Positions 35,927 to 44,108 of a DNA stretch of 64,000 nucleotides are shown here, one piece after another (within the stretch, counting starts at the first letter, position 1; each line of letters opens with the position of its first letter). Both the position numbers and the translations under genes were made by a program. The stretch spans positions 930,001 to 994,000 of the forward strand of contig OZ220677.1 in the NCBI GenBank assembly GCA_965116335.1. The letters run 5' to 3'. The notes beneath the pieces are model-generated. The model saw only the letters and a list, made by a program, of their open reading frames with translations, did no database searches and was not told the origin of the DNA. This DNA comes from G963663315 sp965116335. Its GTDB lineage: Bacteria; Pseudomonadota; Gammaproteobacteria; Arenicellales; Poriferihabitantaceae.

Positions 35927-36877
35927 TCACTCTATCAAGTGCCCGTATCTATACCGGACTTCCTTAACCGTCCCATCCGGGAATTTCTCCACCCAATCCC
36001 CGTTCTTTTCGCCGTCTACAATCGGGCCTTCCTGAACCATGCCATCCGGGTATTTAATCACAAAATGCCCGTTCATCTCGCCGTCTACATACGGGCCTTC
36101 CGCAACTATGCCACCCGGATATTTGCCCACCCAATGCCCGTTCTCCTTGCCGTCTACATACTGGCCTTCCCAAACCATACCATTCCGGGATTTAACCACC
36201 CAATGCCCGTTCTTCTCGCCGTCTACATATGGCCCTTCCGCAACTATGCCACCCGGCGTTTTAGTCACCCAATGCCCGTTCTTCTTGCCGTCTACATACG
36301 GGCCTTCATCAATCCCACCACCCGGCGGTTTAATCACAAAATGCCCGTTCATCTCGCCGTCTACAATCGGGCCTTCTGCAATCCCACCATCCGGCGTTTT
36401 AACCACAAAATGCCCGTTCGGCTCGCCGTCTACAATCTGGCCTTCCACAATCGTACCATCCGGCAATTCAATTACTTCCGCGCTTGGCTGTTCCCAATCA
36501 ACCGCGTTATTCTGCGGGCAAATCCCCGCTTTACCATCTACTTGCGCCACCAACATAACCCGCTTATTACTTGGCTGCAAGCCATGCGCCCGGACAAATT
36601 CCCTTGCCGCTCTCGCTGTTCTGTTTCCCCAGGTTCCATCAATCGGCCCCGGGTTGAATCCGCATTGATTCAAAACTTGCTGAATCTCGATTATTTGCCT
36701 TGATTCGCGCCGCTTCGCTTCAATCTTTAATCTTTCATTCTCTAATGCGCGTTGATGCTGTTTCAATGCCTCGTTTTTTTCCTCGGCACTCATTCTGTCC
36801 CAATTCAACACATCATCCGCCACCACCGGCCACGCAACCAACAACGCGATCAAAACCGCCAGTATTTTCAATTTCAT
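35927..36877 (-). CDS. Secreted protein with peptidoglycan-binding-like domain and seven YwqK/MORN-like repeats
   Basis: About 316 residues: a signal peptide (MKLKILAVLIALLVAWPVVA), a charged helical region, a PG_binding_1-like domain (IIEIQQVLNQCGFNPGPIDG then WGNRTARAAREF), a linker, then seven repeats of 23 residues with core EGPYVDGEKNGHWV and the terminal EVRYRYGHLIE. GGGGA lies eight bases before the ATG at 36877, which I prefer over 36901. The first domain suggests anchoring to the cell wall, with the repeats displayed. It follows the ribbon-helix-helix gene by 48 bases and precedes the shorter paralogue, so the three may form one operon. Confidence 0.8.
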   Translation of the reverse strand: MKLKILAVLIALLVAWPVVADDVLNWDRMSAEEKNEALKQHQRALENERLKIEAKRRESRQIIEIQQVLNQCGFNPGPIDGTWGNRTARAAREFVRAHGLQPSNKRVMLVAQVDGKAGICPQNNAVDWEQPSAEVIELPDGTIVEGQIVDGEPNGHFVVKTPDGGIAEGPIVDGEMNGHFVIKPPGGGIDEGPYVDGKKNGHWVTKTPGGIVAEGPYVDGEKNGHWVVKSRNGMVWEGQYVDGKENGHWVGKYPGGIVAEGPYVDGEMNGHFVIKYPDGMVQEGPIVDGEKNGDWVEKFPDGTVKEVRYRYGHLIE

Positions 36878-36925
36878 TATGGATTCCCCGTTATTGGTCA
36901 AGCCGGGAATATACCCGGCTTTGCA

Positions 36926-37234
36926 CTACTGGACAATCAAGCCGTCCCGCTCCATTTCTGCCTGTAACTGTTCCATGCTCTTGCCCTGCCCGGTCGCCGG
37001 TCGATTGCTGGCCGGGGTCGATTGCTCAGCCTGGCCGCGCTCGATGGTACCCCCCTGGACGGTCTGCCAGGCTTTTTGTATCAAGGCTTCAATCATCCTT
37101 GATCGGGTTACTTGGTGCAGTCGCGCCAGTTCGTCCCGCCTGACCGGATGCAATCGGATATTGACTTGTGCCCGTTTGTCGGTCGGGTCGGTTACACGCT
37201 CCGACCATCGCGCATTATACTTGTGTTTATTCAT
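36926..37234 (-). CDS. Ribbon-helix-helix (CopG-like) DNA-binding protein
   Basis: The 102-residue protein has a ribbon-helix-helix core (QVNIRLHPVRRDELARLHQV then TRSRMIEALIQKAW, about residues 22-56) and an acidic/Gln-rich tail (about 60-102). The ATG at 37234 is supported by the duplicated 5' segment at 22159. It is upstream of the two secreted repeat genes and may regulate them or its own promoter; plasmid-type antirepressor or antitoxin roles are also possible. No toxin partner is seen. The 197 bases upstream to cbiA hold no gene I can support. Confidence 0.65.
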   Translation of the reverse strand: MNKHKYNARWSERVTDPTDKRAQVNIRLHPVRRDELARLHQVTRSRMIEALIQKAWQTVQGGTIERGQAEQSTPASNRPATGQGKSMEQLQAEMERDGLIVQ

Positions 37235-37431
37235 GTACTGATTCCGGCTAATGTATATCAATATATAGCGAATGTATACGCTACGCTCGCTCCAGCGCAA
37301 CCAACCGCAGATATTCCCATCCCCTGATCTGTCGGTGTGTCGGTGAAGGTTCCCGGCTGTTCGATACTCAGGCATGGCCGAAAGTGTGCCCGTTTGCCCG
37401 TCCAGTCCATTCAGTCCGTGCGATAGTCTGT

Positions 37432-38796
37432 TTATGACAAAAGAGCGGCGGTGGCTTGCGGGTTGGACGGGAAGTAGTGATGCAGCCAGGTCAGTGTCAG
37501 TTTCCCCGACTGCCAGAAGGCTTCACCCTGCCCTCCATGCTGTTTCTGCCCGCAACCATCGGCACGCGGATCTATCGGTTGAATGACCGAGTGGTGGAAC
37601 GAGTGCCCGCGTAATTCTCCGTGACCATAGTCTACTTTCTGTAATCCGACGCCCTGCAATCCTCCGGTCAGCGCGCAGGTCGCTTCAAACAGGCCGAACC
37701 CTGATCCGGTCTCCCCGTCCCGCCCGGTAAGGGTCTGACAGGCAGCCATCATTCCGCCACACTCTGCCAGTATCGGTTTGCCGCTGCGGTGATGCTCTGC
37801 CAGATGGCTTTTCGTCCGCTGCGCCGCAGACAGCTTCTGCAGGTGCAATTCCGGGTATCCTCCGGGCAGCCAGACTGCATCACAAGCGGGCAACGGCTCA
37901 TTGTTCAATGGGGAAAAATAAACGATACGGGCGCCCAGGGATTCGAGCAGGTTGATGTTTTCCGGGTAGATAAAGCTGAAACCGGCATCCCGCGCCACGG
38001 CAATAGTCTTGCCTTCCAGCAGTCGGGGGGGCTGAATCGGCTGGTTGGGGCGATCCGCTTCGAGTCGGAGCGGTTGCAACGGAACGTCAATGCCGAAATC
38101 CTCAAGCGACTGCGCCGCCTGGTCGAGTTGCCGATCCAGCCCGGCAATATCCGCGGCCTGGACCAGACCGAGATGCCGGAGCGGCAACGCCATTCTCTCG
38201 TCCCGCCGGATACTGCCCGCGTAGTTCTCGCCGATTGATTCGCGCAACAGCCAGTGATGGTTGTCACTACCGACGCAATTACCGATCACCGATGTAATCT
38301 TCGCCGCGTTCCGGTTTCCCTGTGCCCGATTGCCCTTCGCCCGGTTTTCCCGTGCATGCCCCACCGTCAATTCCGGCGTGTAAGCCTTCAGTCCTTCGAC
38401 AATGGCAGCGGCCGTCTGGGCATATTTGGCAGCATTCATGATCAGTGTGACCGATAATCCGAGCCGTGCCGCCAACTGCATATTGCTGGGCGTGTTGTCA
38501 TGCAGCCCCATCAGGCTCTCCACCAATACAATATCGCTTGCCGAAGCCGCCCTGGCCAGCAGGCCGCGGCAATGTGATTCGCCCATCATCCATAAATCGA
38601 GATTGTAGACGCTTTGCCGGGAAGCCAGCGCAAGTATGGTGGGGTCAAGATAATCCGGGCCAATCTTGATCACCCGCACCGATTTTCCCTGATTGACGAA
38701 GCGGCGCGCCATGGCGGCAGTCAAAACGGTCTTGCCCTGCCCGGAACCGGGCGCAGCAATCAAGGTGGCGAGGCAGCAGCGAGTATTTTTCGACAT
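37432..38796 (-). CDS. cbiA: Cobyrinate a,c-diamide synthase
   Basis: The 454-residue protein has an ATP-binding P-loop (APGSGQGKT, 15-23), IGPDYLDPT typical of CbiA/CobB, and a C-terminal class I glutamine amidotransferase domain (catalytic Cys in LAECGGMMAA, with a downstream His in LHHYF). It amidates carboxylates a and c of cobyrinic acid in cobalamin synthesis. Between residues 147 and 166 there is a low-complexity insert (ENRAKGNRAQGNRN) encoded by short DNA repeats, unusual for the family. The gene is alone on the minus strand, with the other cobalamin genes divergent at 39-42 kb. Confidence 0.9.
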   Translation of the reverse strand: MSKNTRCCLATLIAAPGSGQGKTVLTAAMARRFVNQGKSVRVIKIGPDYLDPTILALASRQSVYNLDLWMMGESHCRGLLARAASASDIVLVESLMGLHDNTPSNMQLAARLGLSVTLIMNAAKYAQTAAAIVEGLKAYTPELTVGHARENRAKGNRAQGNRNAAKITSVIGNCVGSDNHHWLLRESIGENYAGSIRRDERMALPLRHLGLVQAADIAGLDRQLDQAAQSLEDFGIDVPLQPLRLEADRPNQPIQPPRLLEGKTIAVARDAGFSFIYPENINLLESLGARIVYFSPLNNEPLPACDAVWLPGGYPELHLQKLSAAQRTKSHLAEHHRSGKPILAECGGMMAACQTLTGRDGETGSGFGLFEATCALTGGLQGVGLQKVDYGHGELRGHSFHHSVIQPIDPRADGCGQKQHGGQGEAFWQSGKLTLTWLHHYFPSNPQATAALLS

Positions 38797-38922
38797 AAAT
38801 TCACGGTGTTTGTGTTGATATTATGGCATACTCGAAAGTGAATGAAGAAAAGGGATAAGTGGGCAAAGGTGCAGAAACAGTGTAATATTGCACCAGTTTG
38901 ATGATTTCTGCCGAGGTAAACC

Positions 38923-39183
38923 ATGTCGAGACAAAGCATATCCTTCACTGTTCCAAACACCAAATGGTTGAAAAGAAAGGTTGACATTGAAGACGAATAC
39001 CGAAGCAACAGTGACGCTGTAAACGATGCCATACGAAGGATGCGAGAGGCTGAAGCTGAGACTGAAATCAAGTATATCCGAACAAAACTCATTGCATCAG
39101 AACAAAGCGGATTTACAGACCTGACCCGCGAGCAAATCCTGGAAAAATCCAGGGAAGAATTGCGGGAAAATGGGGAATTATAA
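38923..39183 (+). CDS. ParD/CopG-type antitoxin without intact toxin
   Basis: The 86-residue protein reads SRQSISFTVPNTKWLKRKVD and SNSDAVNDAIRRMREAE, the ribbon-helix-helix start and dimer region of ParD-like antitoxins, with a C-terminal toxin-binding arm. GAGG lies seven bases before the ATG. The parE gene that should follow is reduced to 20 codons (39170-39232). It is therefore probably a relic or orphan antitoxin between cobalamin genes. Confidence 0.75.
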   Translation: MSRQSISFTVPNTKWLKRKVDIEDEYRSNSDAVNDAIRRMREAEAETEIKYIRTKLIASEQSGFTDLTREQILEKSREELRENGEL

Positions 39184-39232
39184 ACTTACCGAAGATGCGC
39201 AAGAATATTTTGGGGCGACAGAACAGGGATAA
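39170..39232 (+). pseudogene. Truncated parE-like toxin remnant
   Basis: An ATG overlapping the end of parD starts a 20-codon frame MGNYKLTEDAQEYFGATEQG then stop. The opening matches ParE toxins (xxYKLTxxAxxD) but the rest is missing, so the toxin is dead. The sequence GGGATAAGTGG at the stop also occurs at about 38851-38861 before parD, a direct repeat flanking the module. Confidence 0.6.
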
Positions 39233-39249
39233 GTGGCTTTAACCCATCC

Positions 39250-39948
39250 ATGGAATTCATATCAATCTATAGTTTGCTGACGCTGGGTTTCGGCCTGGGG
39301 CTGGTGCACGCCCTGGATGCGGATCATATTATGGCGGTATCGTCGCTGTCCTGTGTCGATGACGCGGATGACGGGGATACCCGCCACCGGTCGGGGCGCA
39401 AGGCGCTGGGATACTGTTTTCGCTGGGCTATCGGTCACGGCGCCATTGTGCTGGCACTCGGGTTATTGTTCATTCTGACTCAGACGCAGCTGCCTGCCTC
39501 GGTGGCGCTGCTCGCGGAAAAGCTGGTCGGCCTAATACTGATCGCGCTTGGCGGCTGGATCATCTACACGGTCTGCCGTAACCGTCTGACCCTGCTCGTA
39601 CACCGCCACGGGGATATTACTCATGTACATTTATCTGTGCCGGGTAGTCAACATACCGATCATCGTCCGCTCCTGATCGGGGCCACTCATGGACTGGCGG
39701 GCAGTGCTCCGGTACTGGCGCTGATCCCGGTCATGGGTGCGGCTCCGACTGCAACCGGCATACTGACCGGAGTCCTGTATATCGTCCTGTTCTGTCTCGG
39801 CGTGCTGGTTGCGATGCTGGTTTTCGGACTTTTTCTGGGCCAGTTGCAGAACCGAATTGCCAGATTCGGGCAACGGCTGTTCCACGCCAGCCGACTACTG
39901 ATCGCCTCCGCTTCAATCGGGGTCGGAAGCTGGTGGCTGCTGCATTAG
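39250..39948 (+). CDS. Nickel/cobalt permease (HoxN/NicO-like)
   Basis: The 232-residue protein has about six membrane helices and the signature HALDADHIMAVSSL in the first third, the NiCoT metal-binding motif with slight variation, plus a second His-rich segment (ATHGLAGSAPV). A His/Asp-rich loop (DDADDGDTRHRSG) lies between. It imports Co or Ni; placement directly before cbiD suggests cobalt for cobalamin. No strong ribosome binding site is seen before the ATG at 39250. Confidence 0.85.
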   Translation: MEFISIYSLLTLGFGLGLVHALDADHIMAVSSLSCVDDADDGDTRHRSGRKALGYCFRWAIGHGAIVLALGLLFILTQTQLPASVALLAEKLVGLILIALGGWIIYTVCRNRLTLLVHRHGDITHVHLSVPGSQHTDHRPLLIGATHGLAGSAPVLALIPVMGAAPTATGILTGVLYIVLFCLGVLVAMLVFGLFLGQLQNRIARFGQRLFHASRLLIASASIGVGSWWLLH

Positions 39949-39970
39949 CGGTCTGTTTGCGGAGGCGTTG

Positions 39971-41068
39971 ATGATGCGCGACGAGACCCCGGAGGAAAAA
40001 ACCCGGCTACGCAGTGGATTTACCACGGGTGCCTGCGCCACGGCGACCTCTCTGGCCGCCGCCGACCTGTTGCTGAATGGGCGTATAGCCGAATCCGTGA
40101 CCATTACGCTGCCGAAAGGCCAGCAGGTCGATTTCAGGCTGGAAGAATGCAGACTGCTGAACGACGGCATGGCCCGCGCCAGTACGATCAAGGACGCGGG
40201 CGATGACCCGGATGACACCCATGGCGCCACGATATTTGCTGAAGTCGAATTGACGGGCGAACCGGGGATACGGTTTCACGCTGGACCCGGTGTCGGCACG
40301 GTTACCCGGTCCGGGCTGTCGCTTGGTGTGGGTGAAGCGGCTATCAATCCGGTGCCGAGGAAGATGATGACCGGGCATCTTGAAAATCTGGCCGGGGAAG
40401 GCGGTTATGTGGGCGGCTTCGAAGTCACGATCGGTGTTGTCGATGGAGAACGGATTGCGCTAAAAACGATGAATGGGCGTTTGGGTATTATCGGCGGACT
40501 CTCCATTCTTGGAACCACCGGCATCGTCCGCCCCTACTCCTGCTCTGCCTTCATCGCCTCGATCCACCAGTCGATTGACGTGGCTCACGCCAACGGCATC
40601 CAGCATATCGCGGCGGCGACCGGCTCAACCAGCGAAGATTATATTCAATCTGCCCTGAACCTTACCGACATGGCGGTGGTGGAAATGGGAGATTTTGCCG
40701 GAGCCGTGTTCAAGCGCCTGCGCCGGGTGTCGATGAAGAAGCTGAGTATCTGCGGTGGCTTCGGCAAGATCAGCAAACTGGCAGCCGGTCATCAATCACT
40801 GCACAGCAAGGATTCATCCATTGATTTCGGGTTTCTGGCGGAACAGGCAGTGAAAGCGGGAGGCGACCGGGAGTTGAAGGAACAAATCATGAACGCCAAC
40901 ACCAGTCTGGAAGCCCTGACACGGTGCCAGCAGGCGAATCTTCCCGTCGCCGATACAATCTGCTCACTGGCTCGGCAAGTGGCGCTCAAGGCAACCCGTC
41001 AGCAGTGCGAAATTGATGTATACACACTCAACAGAAATGGAGCGCTGGTCGGCTCTGCGTCGGGATAA
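39971..41068 (+). CDS. cbiD: Cobalt-precorrin-5B (C1)-methyltransferase
   Basis: About 365 residues, with the CbiD start RSGFTTGACATATSLAAADL, then GVGTVTRSGLSLGVGEAAINPVPR broken by usual loops, and TGSTSEDYIQSALNLTD near the centre. It methylates C1 of cobalt-precorrin-5B, using S-adenosylmethionine, in the anaerobic (early cobalt insertion) cobalamin pathway. Its stop overlaps the ATG of cobK/cbiJ by one base. The start could be 39971 or 39974 (adjacent ATGs). Confidence 0.93.
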   Translation: MMRDETPEEKTRLRSGFTTGACATATSLAAADLLLNGRIAESVTITLPKGQQVDFRLEECRLLNDGMARASTIKDAGDDPDDTHGATIFAEVELTGEPGIRFHAGPGVGTVTRSGLSLGVGEAAINPVPRKMMTGHLENLAGEGGYVGGFEVTIGVVDGERIALKTMNGRLGIIGGLSILGTTGIVRPYSCSAFIASIHQSIDVAHANGIQHIAAATGSTSEDYIQSALNLTDMAVVEMGDFAGAVFKRLRRVSMKKLSICGGFGKISKLAAGHQSLHSKDSSIDFGFLAEQAVKAGGDRELKEQIMNANTSLEALTRCQQANLPVADTICSLARQVALKATRQQCEIDVYTLNRNGALVGSASG

Positions 41069-41805
41069 TGATGAAGATTCTGGTTCTGGGCGGTATCGCG
41101 GAATCCAGGGAACTGGCGCTGGTGCTGATCGAATCAGGGCATCAGGTGATCTACAGTATCGCCGGGCTGGTGCGGCAACCTGACCTTCCCTGTACCATTC
41201 ACAGTGGCGGCTTCAGTGACGAACACAATGACGGAGCGCGGGGGATGGCCGAGTATTGTCAGGCAAACCGGATTGATCTGCTGATTGATTCAACCCATCC
41301 TTATGCAATCAACATATCGGGGAACGCGGTAGCCGCGGCAGCCGATGCCGCCATTCCGTGCTGGCGGTTTGACCGGCCAGGATGGAACCGTAATGATCAT
41401 CCGGGCTGGCACGACTATCGGCAGTGGCCTGACCTGTTGCCACAGATCAGTCATTTCCGGCGACCGTTTTTTTCAATCGGGACCAGCGCGCTCCGGTTCG
41501 CCGACCAGCGCCCGCCCCATCAGCAATGGCTGGTACGCAGCGCCCGTCCCTTCGACCCGGTTGAAGGAATCATCCAGGTCAATGCAATCGGACCGTTCGA
41601 CCTGACCGAAGAACTGGACCTGATGCGGCGATACCAGGTGGACGCGCTGATCAGCAAGAACAGTGGTTGTAGTCGGGTAGCAGCCAAGCTGGAAGCGGCG
41701 GCCCGGCTCGGCCTCCCTGTCTACGTGCAGAAGCGACCTGACCTGCCCCCGGTTGCCTACTGTTTCAACGAGATTGCAACACTGATCGCAGCAATACCCC
41801 GGTAA
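41068..41805 (+). CDS. cobK/cbiJ: Precorrin-6A/cobalt-precorrin-6A reductase
   Basis: The 245-residue protein starts MKILVLGGIAESRELALVLI, the nucleotide-binding start of this family, and has LLIDSTHPYAINIS and the C-terminal DALISKNSGCSRVAAKLEAA segment. It reduces the corrin ring at C18-C19 with NADPH, the step after CbiD. One-base overlap with cbiD means coupled translation. Because CbiD is present, the cobalt (CbiJ) version is the likelier role. Confidence 0.92.
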   Translation: MMKILVLGGIAESRELALVLIESGHQVIYSIAGLVRQPDLPCTIHSGGFSDEHNDGARGMAEYCQANRIDLLIDSTHPYAINISGNAVAAAADAAIPCWRFDRPGWNRNDHPGWHDYRQWPDLLPQISHFRRPFFSIGTSALRFADQRPPHQQWLVRSARPFDPVEGIIQVNAIGPFDLTEELDLMRRYQVDALISKNSGCSRVAAKLEAAARLGLPVYVQKRPDLPPVAYCFNEIATLIAAIPR

Positions 41806-41867
41806 CGGTCAGGAGTCATTCCCCCCACCCCACGTCTTTCCCGTGCAGGCGGGAGGGCAGAGGTTCG

Positions 41868-42641
41868 CTATTTGTTCCATTTGAGGGTCGGTGTCTGCGT
41901 CCGGTTTTTCATAAACCGGCAACAGTACAGTCCCAACTCGAACAAGGCCCATACCGGAATCGCGAGCAGCGTTTGCGAGAAAACGTCAGGAGGAGTCAAC
42001 AACATACCGACCACAAATGCCGAGACAATAATGTAAGGCCGCTTTTTAGCCAGACTTTTTTCATCCGTAATTCCCATGTAAACCACCAGTACAGTGGCGA
42101 CAGGGACCTCAAATGCCAGACCGAATGCAAAGAATAATTTAATGACAAAACTAAGATAGGCGTTGATATCCGTCATCACGGCCACCCCTTCCGGGGCTGT
42201 GCTGGCGAAAAACTGGAATATGATAGGGAAAACCGCGAAATACGAAAACAGGATACCCAGGTAGAACAAGATACTGCTGGACAACAACAATGGCATCACC
42301 AGCTTCTTTTCGCTCCTGTACAGACCGGGCGCGACAAATGCCCACAACTGATAGAGCAGATAAGGCACCGCCAGCGCGCAAGAACAGGCAAACGCGAATT
42401 TGAACGGCACGAAAAACGGCCCGTGAGGCTCGGTCGAAATCATGCTATTGCCTTCCGGCAAGGCGCTCATCAGCGGATGCGCCAGCACCTCATAAAGGGT
42501 ATTGGCGAATGGCGCGAGGATGATAAAAAAGACCAGTACAGACAACAGCCCCCGCAACAACCGGTCGCGCAGCTCAAGCAGGTGACTGACCAGCGTCTCC
42601 GGTGACTCGTCGGTGCTCTGGTTGGGTTCAGTATCCGCCAT
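41868..42641 (-). CDS. tatC: Sec-independent protein translocase TatC
   Basis: The 257-residue protein has six predicted membrane helices and the TatC features LVSHLLELRDRLLRG at the N-terminus and FGLAFEVPVATVLVV with LTPPDVFSQTLLAIP near the C-terminus. It binds twin-arginine signal peptides with TatB. The ATG overlaps the tatB stop by one base (TAATG). Last gene of the tatABC operon downstream of his genes. Confidence 0.95.
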   Translation of the reverse strand: MADTEPNQSTDESPETLVSHLLELRDRLLRGLLSVLVFFIILAPFANTLYEVLAHPLMSALPEGNSMISTEPHGPFFVPFKFAFACSCALAVPYLLYQLWAFVAPGLYRSEKKLVMPLLLSSSILFYLGILFSYFAVFPIIFQFFASTAPEGVAVMTDINAYLSFVIKLFFAFGLAFEVPVATVLVVYMGITDEKSLAKKRPYIIVSAFVVGMLLTPPDVFSQTLLAIPVWALFELGLYCCRFMKNRTQTPTLKWNK

Positions 42642-43219
42642 TACTTCGTCTTTTTCATTTTACGGATGCCATCATCAGCGGGGCGTACAAGCCCCTTGCT
42701 GCCAACCAGAACGCCCCTCACGTGCGGGTAGCTTATCTCAAGGTGCTTTGCAATATCCCCGCGACTGTGCCCCTGTTCCCACAACTGCCTGATTTTTGCG
42801 CTTTTGGTTTGATCGCTTTTTATGATAGCCTCGACACTCGTCTGTTCAGGAGTTTCGCGGGTCGCGCCGGCTTTCCTGGCTGTCGATTTTTTGGTGGGCA
42901 CTTTCTTGCTTGCCGGCTCATCTGCGGATTTTTTGATCTCCTCTCCTGCCTCCTTGAGACCCAGCACGTCCGGGTTATCAGCCGCCTTCTTGAAATCACT
43001 CGCAACCGAGCCCAGATCCTGTTTCAGGTCTTTCAGATCTTGCAGTTCCTGCTCCCGGACTTCCCTTTTGATGTCGGACTTGACCTCGTTCAGCATACGG
43101 CGACCCTTACCCACCCACTGACCTGTAGTGCGAGCAACTCCGGGCAGTCTCTCCGGTCCAATGACAATCAGGGCAACGGCGCCAATAAACGCCATCTCCC
43201 AGAATCCAATATCAAACAT
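42641..43219 (-). CDS. tatB: Sec-independent translocase TatB with helix-turn-helix-like C-terminal extension
   Basis: The 192-residue protein has the TatB N-terminal helix and hinge (GFWEMAFIGAVALIVIGPERLP) and an amphipathic charged helix (about 35-85). The tail (about 100-135) is Lys/Thr-rich, and then residues 139-173 (KIRQLWEQGHSRGDIAKHL then EISYPHVRGVLVG) look like a helix-turn-helix of the KIR-xLxxxGxSRxDIAKxLGIxYxxV type. TatB normally ends in an unstructured tail, so a DNA-binding-like domain here is odd. The reading frame is continuous with no sign of a frameshift. The gene overlaps tatC by one base and follows tatA by 24 bases. Confidence 0.88.
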   Translation of the reverse strand: MFDIGFWEMAFIGAVALIVIGPERLPGVARTTGQWVGKGRRMLNEVKSDIKREVREQELQDLKDLKQDLGSVASDFKKAADNPDVLGLKEAGEEIKKSADEPASKKVPTKKSTARKAGATRETPEQTSVEAIIKSDQTKSAKIRQLWEQGHSRGDIAKHLEISYPHVRGVLVGSKGLVRPADDGIRKMKKTK

Positions 43220-43243
43220 CAGATATCGGCAATTGGATCAAGG

Positions 43244-43498
43244 TCAGGATTTCTGTTCTTTGGCTTTCTGTTTCTGTGCAACGGGCTCATCCTCCACAGC
43301 CTCGGCCTCAGCGACAGCCTCTTCAATCTGGTCAGATTCCGGGTCCATGTCTTCTTCCTTCACCGCCTTTTTGAACCCCTTGATAGCACCGCCGAGGTCC
43401 CCCCCCAGATTCCTTAATTTTTTAGTGCCGAAAATCAACAAAACGATCACCAGAATGATCAACAACTGAACCGGACTGATTCCACCAGGACCGAACAT
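43244..43498 (-). CDS. tatA: Sec-independent translocase TatA
   Basis: The 84-residue protein has the TatA start (GGISPVQLLIILVIVLLIFG), the hinge, the amphipathic helix TKKLRNLGGDLGGAIKGFKKAV and an acidic tail. It forms the translocation pore for folded twin-arginine substrates. GGAG lies seven bases before the ATG. The 204 bases upstream to hisI hold no gene; notably hisE, often placed there, is absent. Confidence 0.95.
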   Translation of the reverse strand: MFGPGGISPVQLLIILVIVLLIFGTKKLRNLGGDLGGAIKGFKKAVKEEDMDPESDQIEEAVAEAEAVEDEPVAQKQKAKEQKS

Positions 43499-43702
43499 AA
43501 CAACTCTCCACGAAGGTTAATTAATTTCTGTGTGTACCCACAACAAGACGAAAGCCACGAATACGCGGCTGCTCACACCCTATTCAAGACAGGCCCTGTT
43601 CAACTATAACAAAACCTGCATACCCGATGATACACTGATTCCACGGGAAACCCAATTTGCTTTTACGTGGAAAGTCTTTCGGCGCAAGTTAAGGAATAGG
43701 CT

Positions 43703-44104
43703 TCAACGATAAATGTCGGACGGGTCTTTCAACACCGGCTCGACTGCAACCCATCTGCCGTCCTGATAGCGTTGGTAGAAACAGTTGTGGCGTCCGGTGT
43801 GACAGGCAATGCCGCCGATTTGCTCGACCTGCATCAACACCACATCGGCATCACAATCAATGCGGATTTCCCGAACTTGCTGTACATGGCCGGATTCCTC
43901 CCCTTTTCTCCACAACTTCTGCCTGGATCTGGAGAAATAAACCGCCCGACCCTCCTCCAGCGTCGCCTGCAATGCCTGGCGATTCATCCAGGCCATCATC
44001 AATATCTTGCCGCTTGCCTGTTCTTGGGCGATGGCCGGCACCAGCCCAGCCTGATCCCATTTGATTTGATCCAGCGCTGAATTTATCAATAACTCTTCTG
44101 TCAT
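43703..44104 (-). CDS. hisI: Phosphoribosyl-AMP cyclohydrolase
   Basis: The 133-residue protein has the HisI core VLMMAWMNRQALQ-like segment (here ILMMAWMNRQALQATLEEG), VYFSRSRQKLWRKGEESGHVQ and the zinc/metal-binding region DCDADVVLMQVEQIGGIACHTGRHNCFY. It hydrolyses phosphoribosyl-AMP in histidine synthesis. It is HisI only; the HisE pyrophosphohydrolase domain is neither fused nor next door. It starts four bases after hisF ends. Confidence 0.93.
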   Translation of the reverse strand: MTEELLINSALDQIKWDQAGLVPAIAQEQASGKILMMAWMNRQALQATLEEGRAVYFSRSRQKLWRKGEESGHVQQVREIRIDCDADVVLMQVEQIGGIACHTGRHNCFYQRYQDGRWVAVEPVLKDPSDIYR

Positions 44105-44108
44105 TTCA

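Noticed and set aside
35400..36480. Tandem DNA repeats resembling a CRISPR array
   Set aside because: The unit is about 69 bases, continuous with no unique spacers, and encodes the 23-residue protein repeat.
35939..36703. Long plus-strand frames over the repeat-protein genes
   Set aside because: Arise because the repeated DNA unit is open in several frames; only the minus strand gives signal peptides and YwqK/MORN-type repeats.
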